Under the pieces are notes generated by a model. The model was not told the DNA's origin, searched no databases, and was given only the letters and a program-made list of their open reading frames with translations. Shown here piece after piece: positions 54,198-64,000 of a stretch of 64,000 nt of DNA. The position numbers were made by a program, and so were the translations under genes. The first letter of the stretch is position 1; each line of letters opens with the position of its first letter. Source of the DNA: Candidatus Sedimenticola sp. (ex Thyasira tokunagai) (GTDB lineage Bacteria > Pseudomonadota > Gammaproteobacteria > Chromatiales > Chromatiaceae); contig CP134874.1 of NCBI GenBank assembly GCA_037318855.1, forward strand, positions 1,240,598 to 1,304,597, given 5' to 3'.

Positions 54198-54607
54198 CGA
54201 TGATGCTACATAAGGTGCTGTTTCCGGGAGAGTCCCGGATTTTCGCCGGACAGCGCTGGATTAATGTGATTTTGCGTACCTTGCATCTTGTCGGTTTGGC
54301 TGGCGTTGGTGCCGGTTTCTTCTATCCGGTGATGGACGATAGCTGGCGTCTTTTTTTATATCTTACCTTGGTCTCCGGTGGAGCTCTTATGCTGATCTCC
54401 ATCTGGTCTAACGGTATCTGGCTGATCCAATTGCGTGGCCAGGCGATTCTACTCAAGTTGTTGTTACTGGCGATCATGCCTCTCTTTCCCGATCTGAAAG
54501 CGCTGCTCTTTGTTATCGTTATTGTTATCTCGGGATTGATCTCTCATGCTCCCGCCAATACACGCTGCTACTCCCTCTTTCAACATCGCCGTGTCGATAG
54601 GCTCTGA
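54194..54607 (+). CDS. Small inner-membrane protein
   Basis: The 137-residue protein has four hydrophobic segments (TLHLVGLAGVGAGFFYPV, RLFLYLTLVSGGALMLISIW, AILLKLLLLAIMPLF, ALLFVIVIVISGLISHAPA). Family not recognised. The H-x-x-G in helix 1 and a His in helix 4 could be ligands, but this is speculation. Coupled to the MBL gene by ATGA. Confidence 0.6.
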   Translation: MTMMLHKVLFPGESRIFAGQRWINVILRTLHLVGLAGVGAGFFYPVMDDSWRLFLYLTLVSGGALMLISIWSNGIWLIQLRGQAILLKLLLLAIMPLFPDLKALLFVIVIVISGLISHAPANTRCYSLFQHRRVDRL

Positions 54608-54717
54608 TTTTAAAGATATGCTTTAACCTGCCGATGTTTTACTTAGCTTGGGTAGGGATTTTTGCCGGGGTATAGTTTGCCCATTGAGCTATGGAGGAGG
54701 TTCCGCTAGGGAGAATT

Positions 54718-56385
54718 ATGGACAGACAGCTCTCCATTAATATGAAATTCCATCTGCTGACGCTGCTGATTGCATTGTTGGGGGTAGGGCTTTTCCTGTT
54801 TATCTACTCCGCAGTCAAACCGATAGGCGGCGGGTTTTCGGATTATCGCAATGAGGTGGTTCAGCGTGAACGCCTGTTGATGGGATTACGTAAAGCCTTT
54901 GGCTATGGTGGGGGTATTCATAACTTTAAGAATTACGTGCTGCGTGCGGATGCCAAGTATCTGCGCAGGATGGAGACGAATGCCGCTGAAATCGAGTCCA
55001 TCGTGGAGCAGTATCGAAATCTGAAGGGGTTATCCTCAGATGAAGGCAGTGCTCTGGATGCTATTGAGCAAACCTTCGGACAGTATCTCCATCATCTCTC
55101 CAGCGTTACGAAGAGGCATGCCGGTGGCGAGTCTATTCAATCGATAGATCGGGCAGTTAAGATTGATGACACACCAGCAATCAAGGGGTTTGAGTTGTTG
55201 GGTGAACACTACAACAAAATGACCCTGCAGGCAGTCACCTCTCTTGACCAAAAGATCGGCTATGTCGTTGACTGGCTGGTATGGGTTCTGCTGCTTGGCA
55301 CGCTGCTGTTTGCACTGCTGTTGCAGCTTTTCAGAGTAGCGATTGTGCGGCCGATCGATACAGCGGTTAGTGCCATGAGTGAGGTGGCCCGGGGAGATGG
55401 AGATCTTACCAGGCGCCTGCACTCCTCACACCATGAGGAGCTTAATCGGCTCAGTGACTCTTTCAACGCCTTTATCGGGCGTGTTGAGGAGTTGGTCAGT
55501 CGAGTGATCGAAAATATTGCCGGCATGGAGCAAGCGGCCAGGCAGGTGGCCTCGCTGGCGGAGAAAACCCACCTGAGTACCAGTAGCCAGCAGAGTGAAA
55601 TTGAGCAGGCCGCCGATGCAGTGAGCCATCTTTCATCCAGTACTCGGCAGGTGGCGTCTGAGGCCGGTGAAACCGCCGAATCGGCGCGCTCGGCGGATCG
55701 TGAAGCGGGTGAAGGCGGTGCTGTGGTGCAAGCCTCTATGGCCAGAGTTCAGAATTTGACTGTTGAGGTTGATGAGGGTGCTGAGGTGATTCGTGAACTA
55801 CAGCAGGAGAGTGAGAATATCGGCTCAGTGCTTGATGTAATCCGTGGTATTGCCGGCCAGACCAGCCTTTTGGCACTTAATGCCGCTATAGAAGCGGCAA
55901 GGGCGGGAGAGCAGGGCAGAGGATTCGCCGTGGTGGCCGATGAAGTGCGCTCTCTGGCACAACGAACTCAGGCCTCCACTCAGGAGATTCAGGATATGGT
56001 AGAGCGCCTTCAGGGGCGTTCCCAGGCGGCAGTGGCTGCAATGGAGCGTGGCAGAGAACAGGCTGAAGCGGGAGGCGTTGAAGCGCAGACTGCAGGACAG
56101 TCACTGCAGGTGATTGCTGGTGCAGTTGCCGATATCAGTAGGCGAAGTGGAGAAATTGCGGATTCCGCTCTCAATCAGAGTGGCGTCTGTGAGTCGATCC
56201 ACTGCAGTATTATGGAGATTGCCGCCGTCGCTAAGACCACCGCTGAGACCGCATCAGAGACGGCTGAAATCAGTGACAGTATCGTTAACCTTGGACTCAA
56301 TCTTCACGATCTGGTGGGGCAGTTTAAAGTGGGCGCATCATCTGCCGCCGACGTAGATGAGGTTGGTGACGGAGACGGGGGGTAG
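54718..56385 (+). CDS. Methyl-accepting chemotaxis protein
   Basis: ATG 54718 (AGGGAG upstream) gives 555 residues; ATG 54691 is an alternative. Two membrane helices ([39 protein letters not shown]) enclose a helical periplasmic sensor of about 170 residues. HAMP follows, then the signalling domain with hairpin tip [20 protein letters not shown] and [15 protein letters not shown]. Ligand unknown. No CheB/CheR-tethering pentapeptide at the end. Confidence 0.9.
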   Translation: MDRQLSINMKFHLLTLLIALLGVGLFLFIYSAVKPIGGGFSDYRNEVVQRERLLMGLRKAFGYGGGIHNFKNYVLRADAKYLRRMETNAAEIESIVEQYRNLKGLSSDEGSALDAIEQTFGQYLHHLSSVTKRHAGGESIQSIDRAVKIDDTPAIKGFELLGEHYNKMTLQAVTSLDQKIGYVVDWLVWVLLLGTLLFALLLQLFRVAIVRPIDTAVSAMSEVARGDGDLTRRLHSSHHEELNRLSDSFNAFIGRVEELVSRVIENIAGMEQAARQVASLAEKTHLSTSSQQSEIEQAADAVSHLSSSTRQVASEAGETAESARSADREAGEGGAVVQASMARVQNLTVEVDEGAEVIRELQQESENIGSVLDVIRGIAGQTSLLALNAAIEAARAGEQGRGFAVVADEVRSLAQRTQASTQEIQDMVERLQGRSQAAVAAMERGREQAEAGGVEAQTAGQSLQVIAGAVADISRRSGEIADSALNQSGVCESIHCSIMEIAAVAKTTAETASETAEISDSIVNLGLNLHDLVGQFKVGASSAADVDEVGDGDGG

Positions 56386-56455
56386 TTGCGGCATTTGCCG
56401 ACGTGATGGAGTATTATTGGCAGCTTCTCAAGAAACAGCTTTTACAAGGTACGCA

Positions 56456-59400
56456 ATGCTCATTCTTCGTGGTGCTCCCGCCCTCTCTGAATTCCGTCTC
56501 AGCAAGCTTCAGCAACGCCTGACCGGCAGCGTTGGCCGATCAATCTCAGCCTATGCTGAATTTATTCACTTTGCCGACCTCGATGAGCAGTTAGGCAGTG
56601 AAGAGAGCAAGGTGCTTGAGCAGTTGCTGCGCTATGGCCCCCATCTGCAGGAGCATGAGCCTACGGGTTCATTGCTACTGGTGGTGCCGCGTCCCGGCAC
56701 ACTCTCGCCCTGGTCCACCAAAGCGACGGATATTGCCCGCAATTGTGGCCTTGGCAAGGTCTCCAGGCTGGAACGGGGCATCGCTTACTATCTGGCGGTC
56801 GAGGGTGGAGATCTGGGCGAGTCGGAACTGGCTGCCGCCGCCGCACTGCTTCATGATCGTATGACCGAGGCGGTGTTCCCTGAGCTGGAGGATGCCTCCG
56901 CCCTGTTCAGCCATGCACAGCCCAAGCCACTGAGCCGTGTTGACGTGGTTTCCGGTGGTCGCGATGCCCTTGCTGTGGCCAATCGTGCGCTGGGTCTGGC
57001 ACTATCTGATGATGAGATAGACTACCTGGTAGAGAGCTTTCAGAGCCTCGAACGCAACCCCACAGATGTGGAGTTGATGATGTTTGCCCAGGCTAACTCT
57101 GAGCACTGTCGACACAAAATTTTCAACGCGGACTGGGTTATTGACGGCAAAGCCCAGCCCAAATCGCTCTTCTCGATGATTCGCAATACCACCGAACACT
57201 CTCCGGATGATGTGCTTTCCGCCTATTCGGACAACGCGGCAGTGATGGCCGGGCATCAGGGACGGCGATTTATTCCCGATCCTGATAGCCAGAGTTATGG
57301 CTACAGTGCCGAGGCGATCCATATTCTGATGAAGGTGGAGACCCACAATCATCCCACGGCGATCTCTCCAGAGCCCGGAGCGGCTACCGGCTCCGGAGGG
57401 GAGATTCGTGATGAGGGAGCAACCGGTAAAGGCTCCAAACCGAAGGCGGGACTCACCGGTTTTTCTGTCTCCGATCTGCGCATACCGGGGGCCGAGCAGC
57501 CTTGGGAACAGGACTACGGCAAACCTGAGCGGATTGTCTCCGCCCTCGATATCATGCTGGAGGGACCTATAGGCGGTGCCTCCTTCAATAATGAGTTTGG
57601 CCGCCCCAATCTCTGCGGTTACTTCCGCACCTTTGAGCAGGAGGTTGCCGGCGCCGACGGTAGTGAACTGCGTGGTTACCACAAGCCCATCATGTTAGCC
57701 GGTGGTCTGGGTAATATCCGTGAGGAGCACATTGAGAAAAAACCGTTTCCCGTTGGCTCACCGCTAGTAGTACTGGGTGGTCCCGCCATGCTGATCGGTT
57801 TGGGTGGTGGCGCCGCCTCCTCCATGGATAGCGGTAGCTCTGCGGAAGATCTCGACTTTGCCTCGGTACAGCGCTCGAATCCTGAGATGGAGCGGCGCTG
57901 TCAGGAGGTTATCGATCGCTGTTCGGCACGAGGTAAAAAGAATCCGGTAATCTTTATCCACGATGTCGGTGCCGGAGGACTCTCCAACGCCCTGCCGGAG
58001 TTGGTTCATGATGCCGGTCGGGGTGGGCGCTTTGAACTGCGCACGGTACCCAACGATGAGCCGGGGATGACTCCCATGGAGATCTGGTGCAATGAGTCTC
58101 AGGAGCGTTATGTCCTCGCCATTGCCGTCGATCAACTGGCGGAGTTCGAGGCGATCTGTGAACGTGAACGTTGCCCCTATGCCGTAGTGGGTGAAGCCGT
58201 TGATGAGGATCATCTGCTGCTGGGTGACGCTCACTTCGACAACAGTCCCATCGATATGCCGATGTCCCTGTTGTTCGGTAAGCCACCGCGGATGTTGCGT
58301 GATGTACAGAGCCACTCCTTCCATAAACCGCCCCTTGATCTCTCCGGTGTTGAGCTGAAGGATGCGGCCTTGCGGGTATTGCGTCTGCCAACGGTGGCCA
58401 ATAAAACTTTCCTGATCACTATCGGTGACCGCTCTATCACCGGTCAGGTAGCCCGTGATCAGATGGTTGGTCCCTGGCAGGTGCCGGTGGCGGATCTGGC
58501 AGTAACGCTTTCTGACTACAGCGGCCATATGGGTGAGGCGATGGCGGTGGGTGAGCGGACCCCGCTGGCGTTGATTGATGCACCTGCATCCGGTCGTATG
58601 GCAGTGGGTGAGGCGATCACCAACTTGGCGGCGACTGCTATCGATAAGCTGGGTGATATTAAACTCTCGGCCAACTGGATGGCGGCCGCCGGCCATAGTG
58701 GTGAGGATGCTAAGCTCTATCAGACTGTCCATGCCGTGGGTATGGAGCTCTGTCCCGCCTTGGGCATCTCCATACCGGTGGGTAAGGACTCCATGTCTAT
58801 GAAGACGGTGTGGGAGCAGAACAGTGAGGCGCGGGCAATGGCAGCACCCCTGTCGCTGATTATCACTGGTTTTGCGCCGGTGAGTGATGTACGCCGCACC
58901 CTTACACCCGAATTATGCAAAGACCGGGGTGACAGTGACCTGATTCTGATCGATCTGGGTAAAGGGGCGAACCGTCTCGGCGCCTCAGCGCTGGCCCAGG
59001 TCTATGAGCAGATGGGCCACGCGGGTGCTGACCTTAATGATCCCGAAGTGTTGAAACACTTCTTCTCCATCATCCAGGAGTTGAATCGTGATGGGCTGCT
59101 GTTGGCCTACCATGACCGTTCCGATGGAGGTCTCTTCGTTACCCTGTGTGAGATGGCGTTTGCCAGCCGTACCGGTCTCTCCATCGAACTCGATTCACTG
59201 GGCGATAACGACTTCGCCTCGCTCTTCAGTGAGGAGCTTGGGGCGGTGGTCCAGGTACGTCACTGCGATACCGATGAGGTGTTCAAGTCCCTCCACGACG
59301 CAGGCCTGGGGCACTACAGTCATCTCATCGGCACACTCAGTGGCAATGATCGTATCTCTGTTAGCCGTGCGGGTCTGCCGCTGCTCGATATCTCCCGGGT

Positions 59401-60346
59401 GGAGCTACAGCAGGCTTGGTCTGAGACCACCCGTGAGATGCAGGCGCTACGCGATAATCCCGACTGTGCCATTGAGGAGTTCGAGCGTATTGCTGATGTG
59501 ACTGACCCTGGAATACAGGTTGCACTGACATTCGATCCTGGAGAGGATGTCGCTGCACCGATGATCAATAGCGGTGTTCGTCCGGCAGTGGCCGTACTGC
59601 GTGAGCAGGGGGTGAATGGCCAGATTGAGATGGCAAACGCCTTCCACCGTGCAGGCTTTGACAGTGTCGATGTTCATATGTCCGATATCCTCAGCGGCCG
59701 GGTATCTCTGGATCGTTTTAGGGGGATGGTTGCTTGCGGCGGTTTCTCCTACGGTGATGTCCTCGGTGCCGGTGAAGGCTGGGCCAAGTCGATCCTCTTC
59801 AATTCCCAGGCACGAGACCAGTTCGAGGCATTCTTCCAGCGCCGGGACAGCTTCTCACTCGGTGTCTGCAACGGCTGTCAGATGCTCTCCAACCTCCATG
59901 AGCTGATACCGGGGGCGGAGAGCTGGCCCCACTTCGTGCGTAACCGCTCGGAGCAGTTTGAGGCGCGCTTTGCCACCGTTGAGGTGCAAGAGACTCCCTC
60001 CATCATGTTGCGGGGAATGGCGGGCTCGCGGCTGCCTATCGCTGTGGCTCATGGTGAAGGGCGTGCCGAGTTCCGTGACAGTCAACATCTGAAGGCGGCT
60101 AATGAACGAGTGGCCCTGCGCTATGTGGAGAACAACGGTGAGGTGGCATCTGCCTACCCGGCCAATCCCAACGGCTCTCCCGAAGGGATTTCCGGTCTCA
60201 CCAGTGATGATGGTCGGGCTACTATCATGATGCCTCATCCTGAGCGGGTGATTCGGAGTGTCCAGAACTCCTGGCATCCCGATGAGTGGGGCGAAGACGG
60301 CCCCTGGCTGCGGCTATTTCGTAACGCCAGAGTTTGGGTAGGGTAA
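56456..60346 (+). CDS. purL: Phosphoribosylformylglycinamidine synthase
   Basis: PurL converts FGAR to FGAM using glutamine and ATP. ATG 56456 gives 1296 residues ([18 protein letters not shown]), equal to the enteric single-chain form; the frame is open back to 56357. Seen: [34 protein letters not shown], and the C-terminal glutaminase with CNGCQMLSN (Cys about 1140) and [11 protein letters not shown] (His). Purine synthesis. Confidence 0.97.
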   Translation: MLILRGAPALSEFRLSKLQQRLTGSVGRSISAYAEFIHFADLDEQLGSEESKVLEQLLRYGPHLQEHEPTGSLLLVVPRPGTLSPWSTKATDIARNCGLGKVSRLERGIAYYLAVEGGDLGESELAAAAALLHDRMTEAVFPELEDASALFSHAQPKPLSRVDVVSGGRDALAVANRALGLALSDDEIDYLVESFQSLERNPTDVELMMFAQANSEHCRHKIFNADWVIDGKAQPKSLFSMIRNTTEHSPDDVLSAYSDNAAVMAGHQGRRFIPDPDSQSYGYSAEAIHILMKVETHNHPTAISPEPGAATGSGGEIRDEGATGKGSKPKAGLTGFSVSDLRIPGAEQPWEQDYGKPERIVSALDIMLEGPIGGASFNNEFGRPNLCGYFRTFEQEVAGADGSELRGYHKPIMLAGGLGNIREEHIEKKPFPVGSPLVVLGGPAMLIGLGGGAASSMDSGSSAEDLDFASVQRSNPEMERRCQEVIDRCSARGKKNPVIFIHDVGAGGLSNALPELVHDAGRGGRFELRTVPNDEPGMTPMEIWCNESQERYVLAIAVDQLAEFEAICERERCPYAVVGEAVDEDHLLLGDAHFDNSPIDMPMSLLFGKPPRMLRDVQSHSFHKPPLDLSGVELKDAALRVLRLPTVANKTFLITIGDRSITGQVARDQMVGPWQVPVADLAVTLSDYSGHMGEAMAVGERTPLALIDAPASGRMAVGEAITNLAATAIDKLGDIKLSANWMAAAGHSGEDAKLYQTVHAVGMELCPALGISIPVGKDSMSMKTVWEQNSEARAMAAPLSLIITGFAPVSDVRRTLTPELCKDRGDSDLILIDLGKGANRLGASALAQVYEQMGHAGADLNDPEVLKHFFSIIQELNRDGLLLAYHDRSDGGLFVTLCEMAFASRTGLSIELDSLGDNDFASLFSEELGAVVQVRHCDTDEVFKSLHDAGLGHYSHLIGTLSGNDRISVSRAGLPLLDISRVELQQAWSETTREMQALRDNPDCAIEEFERIADVTDPGIQVALTFDPGEDVAAPMINSGVRPAVAVLREQGVNGQIEMANAFHRAGFDSVDVHMSDILSGRVSLDRFRGMVACGGFSYGDVLGAGEGWAKSILFNSQARDQFEAFFQRRDSFSLGVCNGCQMLSNLHELIPGAESWPHFVRNRSEQFEARFATVEVQETPSIMLRGMAGSRLPIAVAHGEGRAEFRDSQHLKAANERVALRYVENNGEVASAYPANPNGSPEGISGLTSDDGRATIMMPHPERVIRSVQNSWHPDEWGEDGPWLRLFRNARVWVG

Positions 60347-60365
60347 CAATAGATCTTTTGCCTCT

Positions 60366-61043
60366 GTGTCAGTAGCCGCCACTGCCTTTAAGTCGTCGCT
60401 ACCGGTCATGTTCGGCTATGTCCCGCTGGGCATGGCTTTTGGGGTACTGTTCCAGGATCTTGGCTACTCCTGGTACTTTGCCCCACTGATGGGGGTTTTG
60501 GTCTACGCCGGTGCAGCACAGTTTATGGCGGTGGGGTTGCTCTCCGCTCAGGCGGGGTTGTTGGAGGTGGCGGTTTCTACTCTGTTGCTCAACTCCCGAC
60601 ATATGTTTTTCGGTCTGTCGCTACTGCAGCGCTACCGCTCTCAGGGGCTGCGGCGGTTTTACCTGATTTTTGGTCTTACAGATGAGACCTACTCTTTGAT
60701 CACCAGCACACAGCTCCCCCATTCGGAGGACGAGCAGTCTTATTATCTCCTGCTGACAGCGATGAACCAAGCCTACTGGGTAGTGGGTTGTGCTATTGGT
60801 GCCTTGCTGGGGAGCCTGGTCACTTTCGACAGTACAGGAATGGAATTTGCGCTCACTGCACTGTTTATGGTGCTGGTGCTTGAACAGTGGAAAAAGCTGC
60901 GTCATCCCTTTCCTTTTTTTGTTGCTGTGGTAAGTGCGGTAGCGGCGCTGCTTCTGTACAAAGAGCAGATGCTGTTGGTCGCTATCACGCTCTCTACGGC
61001 AGTATTACTGATGCGTCGGCACTACCAGGGTGACGCGGTATGA
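60366..61043 (+). CDS. azlC: Branched-chain amino acid exporter AzlC
   Basis: The 225-residue protein (GTG start) carries PVMFGYVPLGMAFGVLFQDLG and GAAQFMAVGLLSAQ, the AzlC/YgaZ signatures, with several membrane helices. It forms the large subunit of a valine/leucine-type exporter with AzlD, encoded next with ATGA overlap. Confidence 0.92.
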   Translation: MSVAATAFKSSLPVMFGYVPLGMAFGVLFQDLGYSWYFAPLMGVLVYAGAAQFMAVGLLSAQAGLLEVAVSTLLLNSRHMFFGLSLLQRYRSQGLRRFYLIFGLTDETYSLITSTQLPHSEDEQSYYLLLTAMNQAYWVVGCAIGALLGSLVTFDSTGMEFALTALFMVLVLEQWKKLRHPFPFFVAVVSAVAALLLYKEQMLLVAITLSTAVLLMRRHYQGDAV

Positions 61044-61369
61044 GTGGGGTTGGCTATCTGCTGGCAGTGATAGGAGTAATGACCCTGATGACCTTCCTCA
61101 CTCGGGTGTTACCTTTTATCGCGCTGAAAAATAGAGGCGATCATCCTCTGTTGCTATTTCTTGGTCGCTACACTCCGCCAGTGATTATGACCATTCTGCT
61201 GCTCTACAGTCTAAAGGCAGTCGATCTCACCCGTACCCCCCACGGAGCCAACGAGTTATCGGCGCTACTGCTGACCGCCGGACTTCATTTGTGGAGAGGG
61301 AATCCTCTACTCAGTATTTTTTCTGGTACAGCACTCTATATGGTTTTGATTCAGCAGGGTTTCTTTTAG
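61040..61369 (+). CDS. azlD: Branched-chain amino acid exporter AzlD
   Basis: The 109-residue protein has three to four helices and the conserved TFLTRVLPFIALK and GRYTPPVIMTILLLYSL segments. It is the small subunit of AzlCD (YgaZH). Confidence 0.92.
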   Translation: MSGVGYLLAVIGVMTLMTFLTRVLPFIALKNRGDHPLLLFLGRYTPPVIMTILLLYSLKAVDLTRTPHGANELSALLLTAGLHLWRGNPLLSIFSGTALYMVLIQQGFF

Positions 61370-61519
61370 CCGGGAGTGGTCCGGCCAGAGGAGCATCGCA
61401 ATAGGTCCGATTCACGCTACCCAGCGATTAACAGGGTTTCCGACTCTTTATCTTTGGATTGATAGCGGCCCTCTAGATCAGTAGGGGCACGTGGGGCGGA
61501 ATAGTCGTGGAGATGCGTG

Positions 61520-62164
61520 CTACCAGGGCATGAAGCTGTTTATTGGGTTCATATTATGCATGTCTTGGCCCATGCGACCCGTGCTCACTGTAATAGAGCG
61601 CATGGCGTGATTCATCTCAGCGATATTGCCGGTGACGACGGTGATCGACTTGTCCATATTTGTGATGTTACGCGCCATCAGGCTGGTGTCACCGTGCATC
61701 CCCTTGATGTCGCCGGTGAGCATATCCATGCTTGCGTTGACCTGATCGAATGAGACGCTGATATTATTCATGGTGCCGTTCATCTGGGTGATATTTTTGT
61801 CCATATGCTGGATGCTCCCCACCAGAAGGTTGATCTGGCCTGTCATGATAGAGATGTTTTTTGACAGGTCGGAGATATGTCTCGACATGTTGGCCATGTT
61901 GGTTTCCATCGCCGGGTCAAAACTTTGGGACATACTGCGCATGTCTTTGGTTACATGATAGATGAGATAGAATCCTGAGAACCCCAGTAAGGCGAAGACC
62001 AGCATGGCGGGATAGATCATTCGCTCCCAGCGGCCGACGCTGGTGTTGAAGTCCTTAAAAAAGCGTGTGAGGGTGATCTCAAGCTTTACCATCGCCTTCT
62101 GCTCTGGCGACAGATTCTTATAATCAGGAGCGAAGGTGCGGGGGTCTTTTTCAAACATAGTCAT
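61520..62164 (-). CDS. Membrane-anchored coiled-coil protein
   Basis: The 214-residue protein has one membrane helix (MIYPAMLVFALLGFSGFYLIYHV) followed by about 140 residues of repeating heptad/undecad pattern rich in Met, Asn and Ile (NMANMSRHISDLSKNISIM, QMNGTMNNISVSFDQVNASM, NMDKSITVVTGNIAEMNHAM). This resembles an MCP-like helical rod without the signalling tip. No family recognised. Function unknown. Confidence 0.65.
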   Translation of the reverse strand: MTMFEKDPRTFAPDYKNLSPEQKAMVKLEITLTRFFKDFNTSVGRWERMIYPAMLVFALLGFSGFYLIYHVTKDMRSMSQSFDPAMETNMANMSRHISDLSKNISIMTGQINLLVGSIQHMDKNITQMNGTMNNISVSFDQVNASMDMLTGDIKGMHGDTSLMARNITNMDKSITVVTGNIAEMNHAMRSITVSTGRMGQDMHNMNPINSFMPW

Positions 62165-62462
62165 AAACCATCAATAGACTTGGCCCCAACCGTTTCAGAG
62201 CCTTAAACCAGCCATTTCATTGTCAATGCGCCGATAAATATAACAAATAATACCCATAATTAATATAGTAATATTCTAATGCATTTGCGTCACTTTATGA
62301 GGCGTACTTCCTACCCACCGGGACACGGTGGTTGCTTTCTTCCCTAATCGGATATCGGAGACTGCTGGTTGCCAGGTGTTATAAACAGGTCAGTCCAGGC
62401 TTGATGGTGGTGCCCTTACCTGGGGTACTGCTCTCCACATGGCTTCATAGGGTGGAGTCGTT
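62165..62462. other. Intergenic region
   Basis: About 298 bases, A+T-rich near 62225-62290. No gene, hairpin or repeat stands out. The promoter of the coiled-coil gene is expected here. Confidence 0.3.
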
Positions 62463-62903
62463 TTAACCCTGTCCGACCCTCACTGCAAGCACATCGCAAG
62501 CCGTCTGGTGGAGTACTCCGTTGGCGGTGGAGCCGAGAAGAAGCTGTAGTCCATGCCGACCATGACTGCCAATAATGATCAGGTCGACATCCTCTGCCTC
62601 GGCAATGCGTACGATTTCACGTTTGGGTGTACCGATTTCGACAAAGCGTCGACACTCTGTCAGGCCGTGCGCCTCTATCAGTTTGTCTAGTTTGCTTTCG
62701 GCGTGTTCAGCCATTCGCTGATCCAGATCGAGATCCTCAGGTATGGGGATCTCTCCTGTGTACATAGTGCCGCTATATTCAACAATATGGATCAGACTCA
62801 GCTTTGCCCCATTCTGTTGTCGTAGCTCCAATGCCTTGTTGATAACCGTGCCGCTCTCATCAGAAAAATCGATTGCTAGTAGGATGTGCTGATAGTTCGC
62901 CAT
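62463..62903 (-). CDS. Universal stress protein (UspA family)
   Basis: The 146-residue protein opens YQHILLAIDFSDESGTVINKAL and contains the nucleotide-binding motif IGSHGRHGLQLLLGSTANGVL (G-x2-G-x9-GS), so it probably binds ATP. The ending CDVLAVRVG is typical. Single gene. Confidence 0.93.
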   Translation of the reverse strand: MANYQHILLAIDFSDESGTVINKALELRQQNGAKLSLIHIVEYSGTMYTGEIPIPEDLDLDQRMAEHAESKLDKLIEAHGLTECRRFVEIGTPKREIVRIAEAEDVDLIIIGSHGRHGLQLLLGSTANGVLHQTACDVLAVRVGQG

Positions 62904-63091
62904 AAGAAGAGATTCCTTTGCTGGGTGATGTTGCTTAGAGAACTTCTGAACAGGGCTTTACAGAGTGCAAGGCAAACGCTCGCGTCTGTTCATGGGTTCC
63001 CCGGTAAGTATGGTCTGAAAAATGGTTTTTTCCAGCTTGTCAGCCTGTAAATAATTCCGTAGGCTGATTTTTTTATCTGTGATGGGCTGTT

Positions 63092-64000
63092 ATGCGACTT
63101 AGAGTGCTTTTATCGCTTCTGCTTCTTTTCCTTTTGCCGGGGGTGCTTTGGGCTGAAGATTCAGTGACCCGCATTGGTGTGTTGAGTCACCGTGGTAATG
63201 AAGCCACCTACAAAATGTGGTCTCCCACTGCCGATTACCTGAGTGATACCGTCCCAAAGCACCGTTTTGAGATTGTACCCCTCGACTTCGATGAGGTTGA
63301 TCCTGCGGTTCAATATGGACAGGTGGACTTTGTTCTGGTCAACCCGGGAATCTATGTGAACCTGGAGGTGCGTTATCGGATTTCCCGTATCGTCACGCTC
63401 AATAATCTGGTTGGGGGTGTGGCGAGAAAGATGTTTGGAGGCGTGATCTTTACCCGCAGTGATCGGAGTGAACTCAATACTCTTACAGATCTCCAGGACA
63501 AGCATCTGATGGCTGTGGATGAGACCTCCCTGGGAGGTTTCCAAATGGCATGGCGAGAGCTTAAAGCGGAAGGGCTCGATCCTTATCGTGATCTCTCCCG
63601 GCTCTCATTTGGAGGCATTCATGACAAAGTAGTAATGGCGGTCAGATCCGGCAAGGTGGATGCGGGCACCGTTCGCACCGGCATACTTGAACGGATGGCG
63701 AAGGCCGGGGTCATCGATATGAGTGACTTCAAAATCATCAATCCACGTTTTCATGCCGAGTTTCTTCTTGCACACAGTACCCAGCTTTACCCGGAGTGGC
63801 CGTTCAGTAAGGTTCAGCACACATCAGATACCCTGGCGCAGCAGGTCGTGGTGGCGCTGCTGAATATGCCCAAGGCTCATGCAGCGGCGAAAGCAGGTGG
63901 TTACTCCGATTGGACCATCCCTCTCGACTACCAGCAGGTGCATGAACTGTTCACCGAACTGCATCTGCCTCCTTACCAGTATCTCGGCCGTTTTACTTTG
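63092..64000 (+). CDS. PhnD/TtrS-like periplasmic sensor domain protein (partial)
   Basis: From ATG 63092 the frame is open to the window end (303 codons). A signal peptide (VLLSLLLLFLLPGVLWA) leads to a PhnD-type binding fold: RIGVLSHRGNEATYKMWSPT, FVLVNPGIYVNLE, AVDETSLGGFQMAWRELKAEG and VRSGKVDAGTVRTGILERM. The last residues (LHLPPYQYLGRFTL) resemble the junction before the membrane helix in TtrS-like sensor kinases, so a kinase or GGDEF part may follow outside the window. Confidence 0.8.
   Translation, partial: MRLRVLLSLLLLFLLPGVLWAEDSVTRIGVLSHRGNEATYKMWSPTADYLSDTVPKHRFEIVPLDFDEVDPAVQYGQVDFVLVNPGIYVNLEVRYRISRIVTLNNLVGGVARKMFGGVIFTRSDRSELNTLTDLQDKHLMAVDETSLGGFQMAWRELKAEGLDPYRDLSRLSFGGIHDKVVMAVRSGKVDAGTVRTGILERMAKAGVIDMSDFKIINPRFHAEFLLAHSTQLYPEWPFSKVQHTSDTLAQQVVVALLNMPKAHAAAKAGGYSDWTIPLDYQQVHELFTELHLPPYQYLGRFTL

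Overview
This window reads as a chromosomal segment of a gammaproteobacterium with fairly high G+C. The gene orders suhB/trmJ-cysE-iscR-iscSUA-hscBA-fdx-iscX, queA-tgt-yajC-secD-secF, gcvR-bcp/dapA-bamC and fmdB-DUF502-aspS are all classic for that class. PEP-CTERM (VPLPA) surface proteins, REP-type repeats, RAYT remnants and a PilM-PilN-type pilus locus fit environmental Chromatiales-like or sulfur-oxidiser-like lineages. That narrower placement is inference; no marker gene here settles it.

Layout. (1) 0-4.3 kb: an A+T-richer CgeB-like glycosyltransferase between transposase debris, then an MMPL/RND exporter. (2) 4.8-8.0 kb: a membrane-anchored PAS/GAF/GGDEF/EAL protein. (3) 8.0-28.4 kb: an accessory region. 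It holds a compact MSHA-like type IV pilus locus (8.99-20.37 kb: two prepilins, a PilM-PilN fusion, assembly ATPase, platform protein, PilO/PilP-like proteins, secretin, ExeA-like ATPase, TPR protein, lytic transglycosylase). Next come an HDOD regulator, a divergent CsrA-like protein, an internally deleted IS91-family transposase, three exosortase-substrate (PEP-CTERM) proteins, two type II toxin-antitoxin pairs, and a RAYT transposase remnant split by a small inverted-repeat element. Three same-orientation copies of a tRNA-Leu 3' end plus terminator hairpin (8.58, 22.34 and the intact tRNA at 28.34 kb) punctuate this region. Two of them carry paralogous copies of a small Cys-rich protein gene, the second broken by an amber codon. 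(4) 28.5-64 kb: mostly conserved housekeeping genes: queuosine tRNA modification and Sec accessory subunits, inositol-phosphatase/SuhB, tRNA methylation, cysteine synthesis feeding Fe-S assembly under IscR, aspartyl-tRNA synthetase, PhoH, peroxiredoxin, lysine synthesis, outer-membrane assembly, chemotaxis, purine synthesis, branched-chain amino acid export and a universal stress protein. The last gene is a PhnD-like periplasmic sensor domain running off the end.

How the parts connect. cysE makes O-acetylserine for cysteine, the sulfur donor that IscS uses, and it sits directly upstream of an IscR-type promoter. The pilus genes form one nearly gapless + strand operon that lacks prepilin peptidase and retraction ATPase, so it must borrow these from elsewhere. 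Housekeeping intergenic gaps carry REP hairpins and several fold-back elements. The clearest mobile-element signal is a two-copy MITE family (26945-27181 and 50957-51101) with CCTAG-type inverted termini and perfect 5-bp target duplications. One copy interrupts the RAYT gene so cleanly that its removal restores the reading frame.
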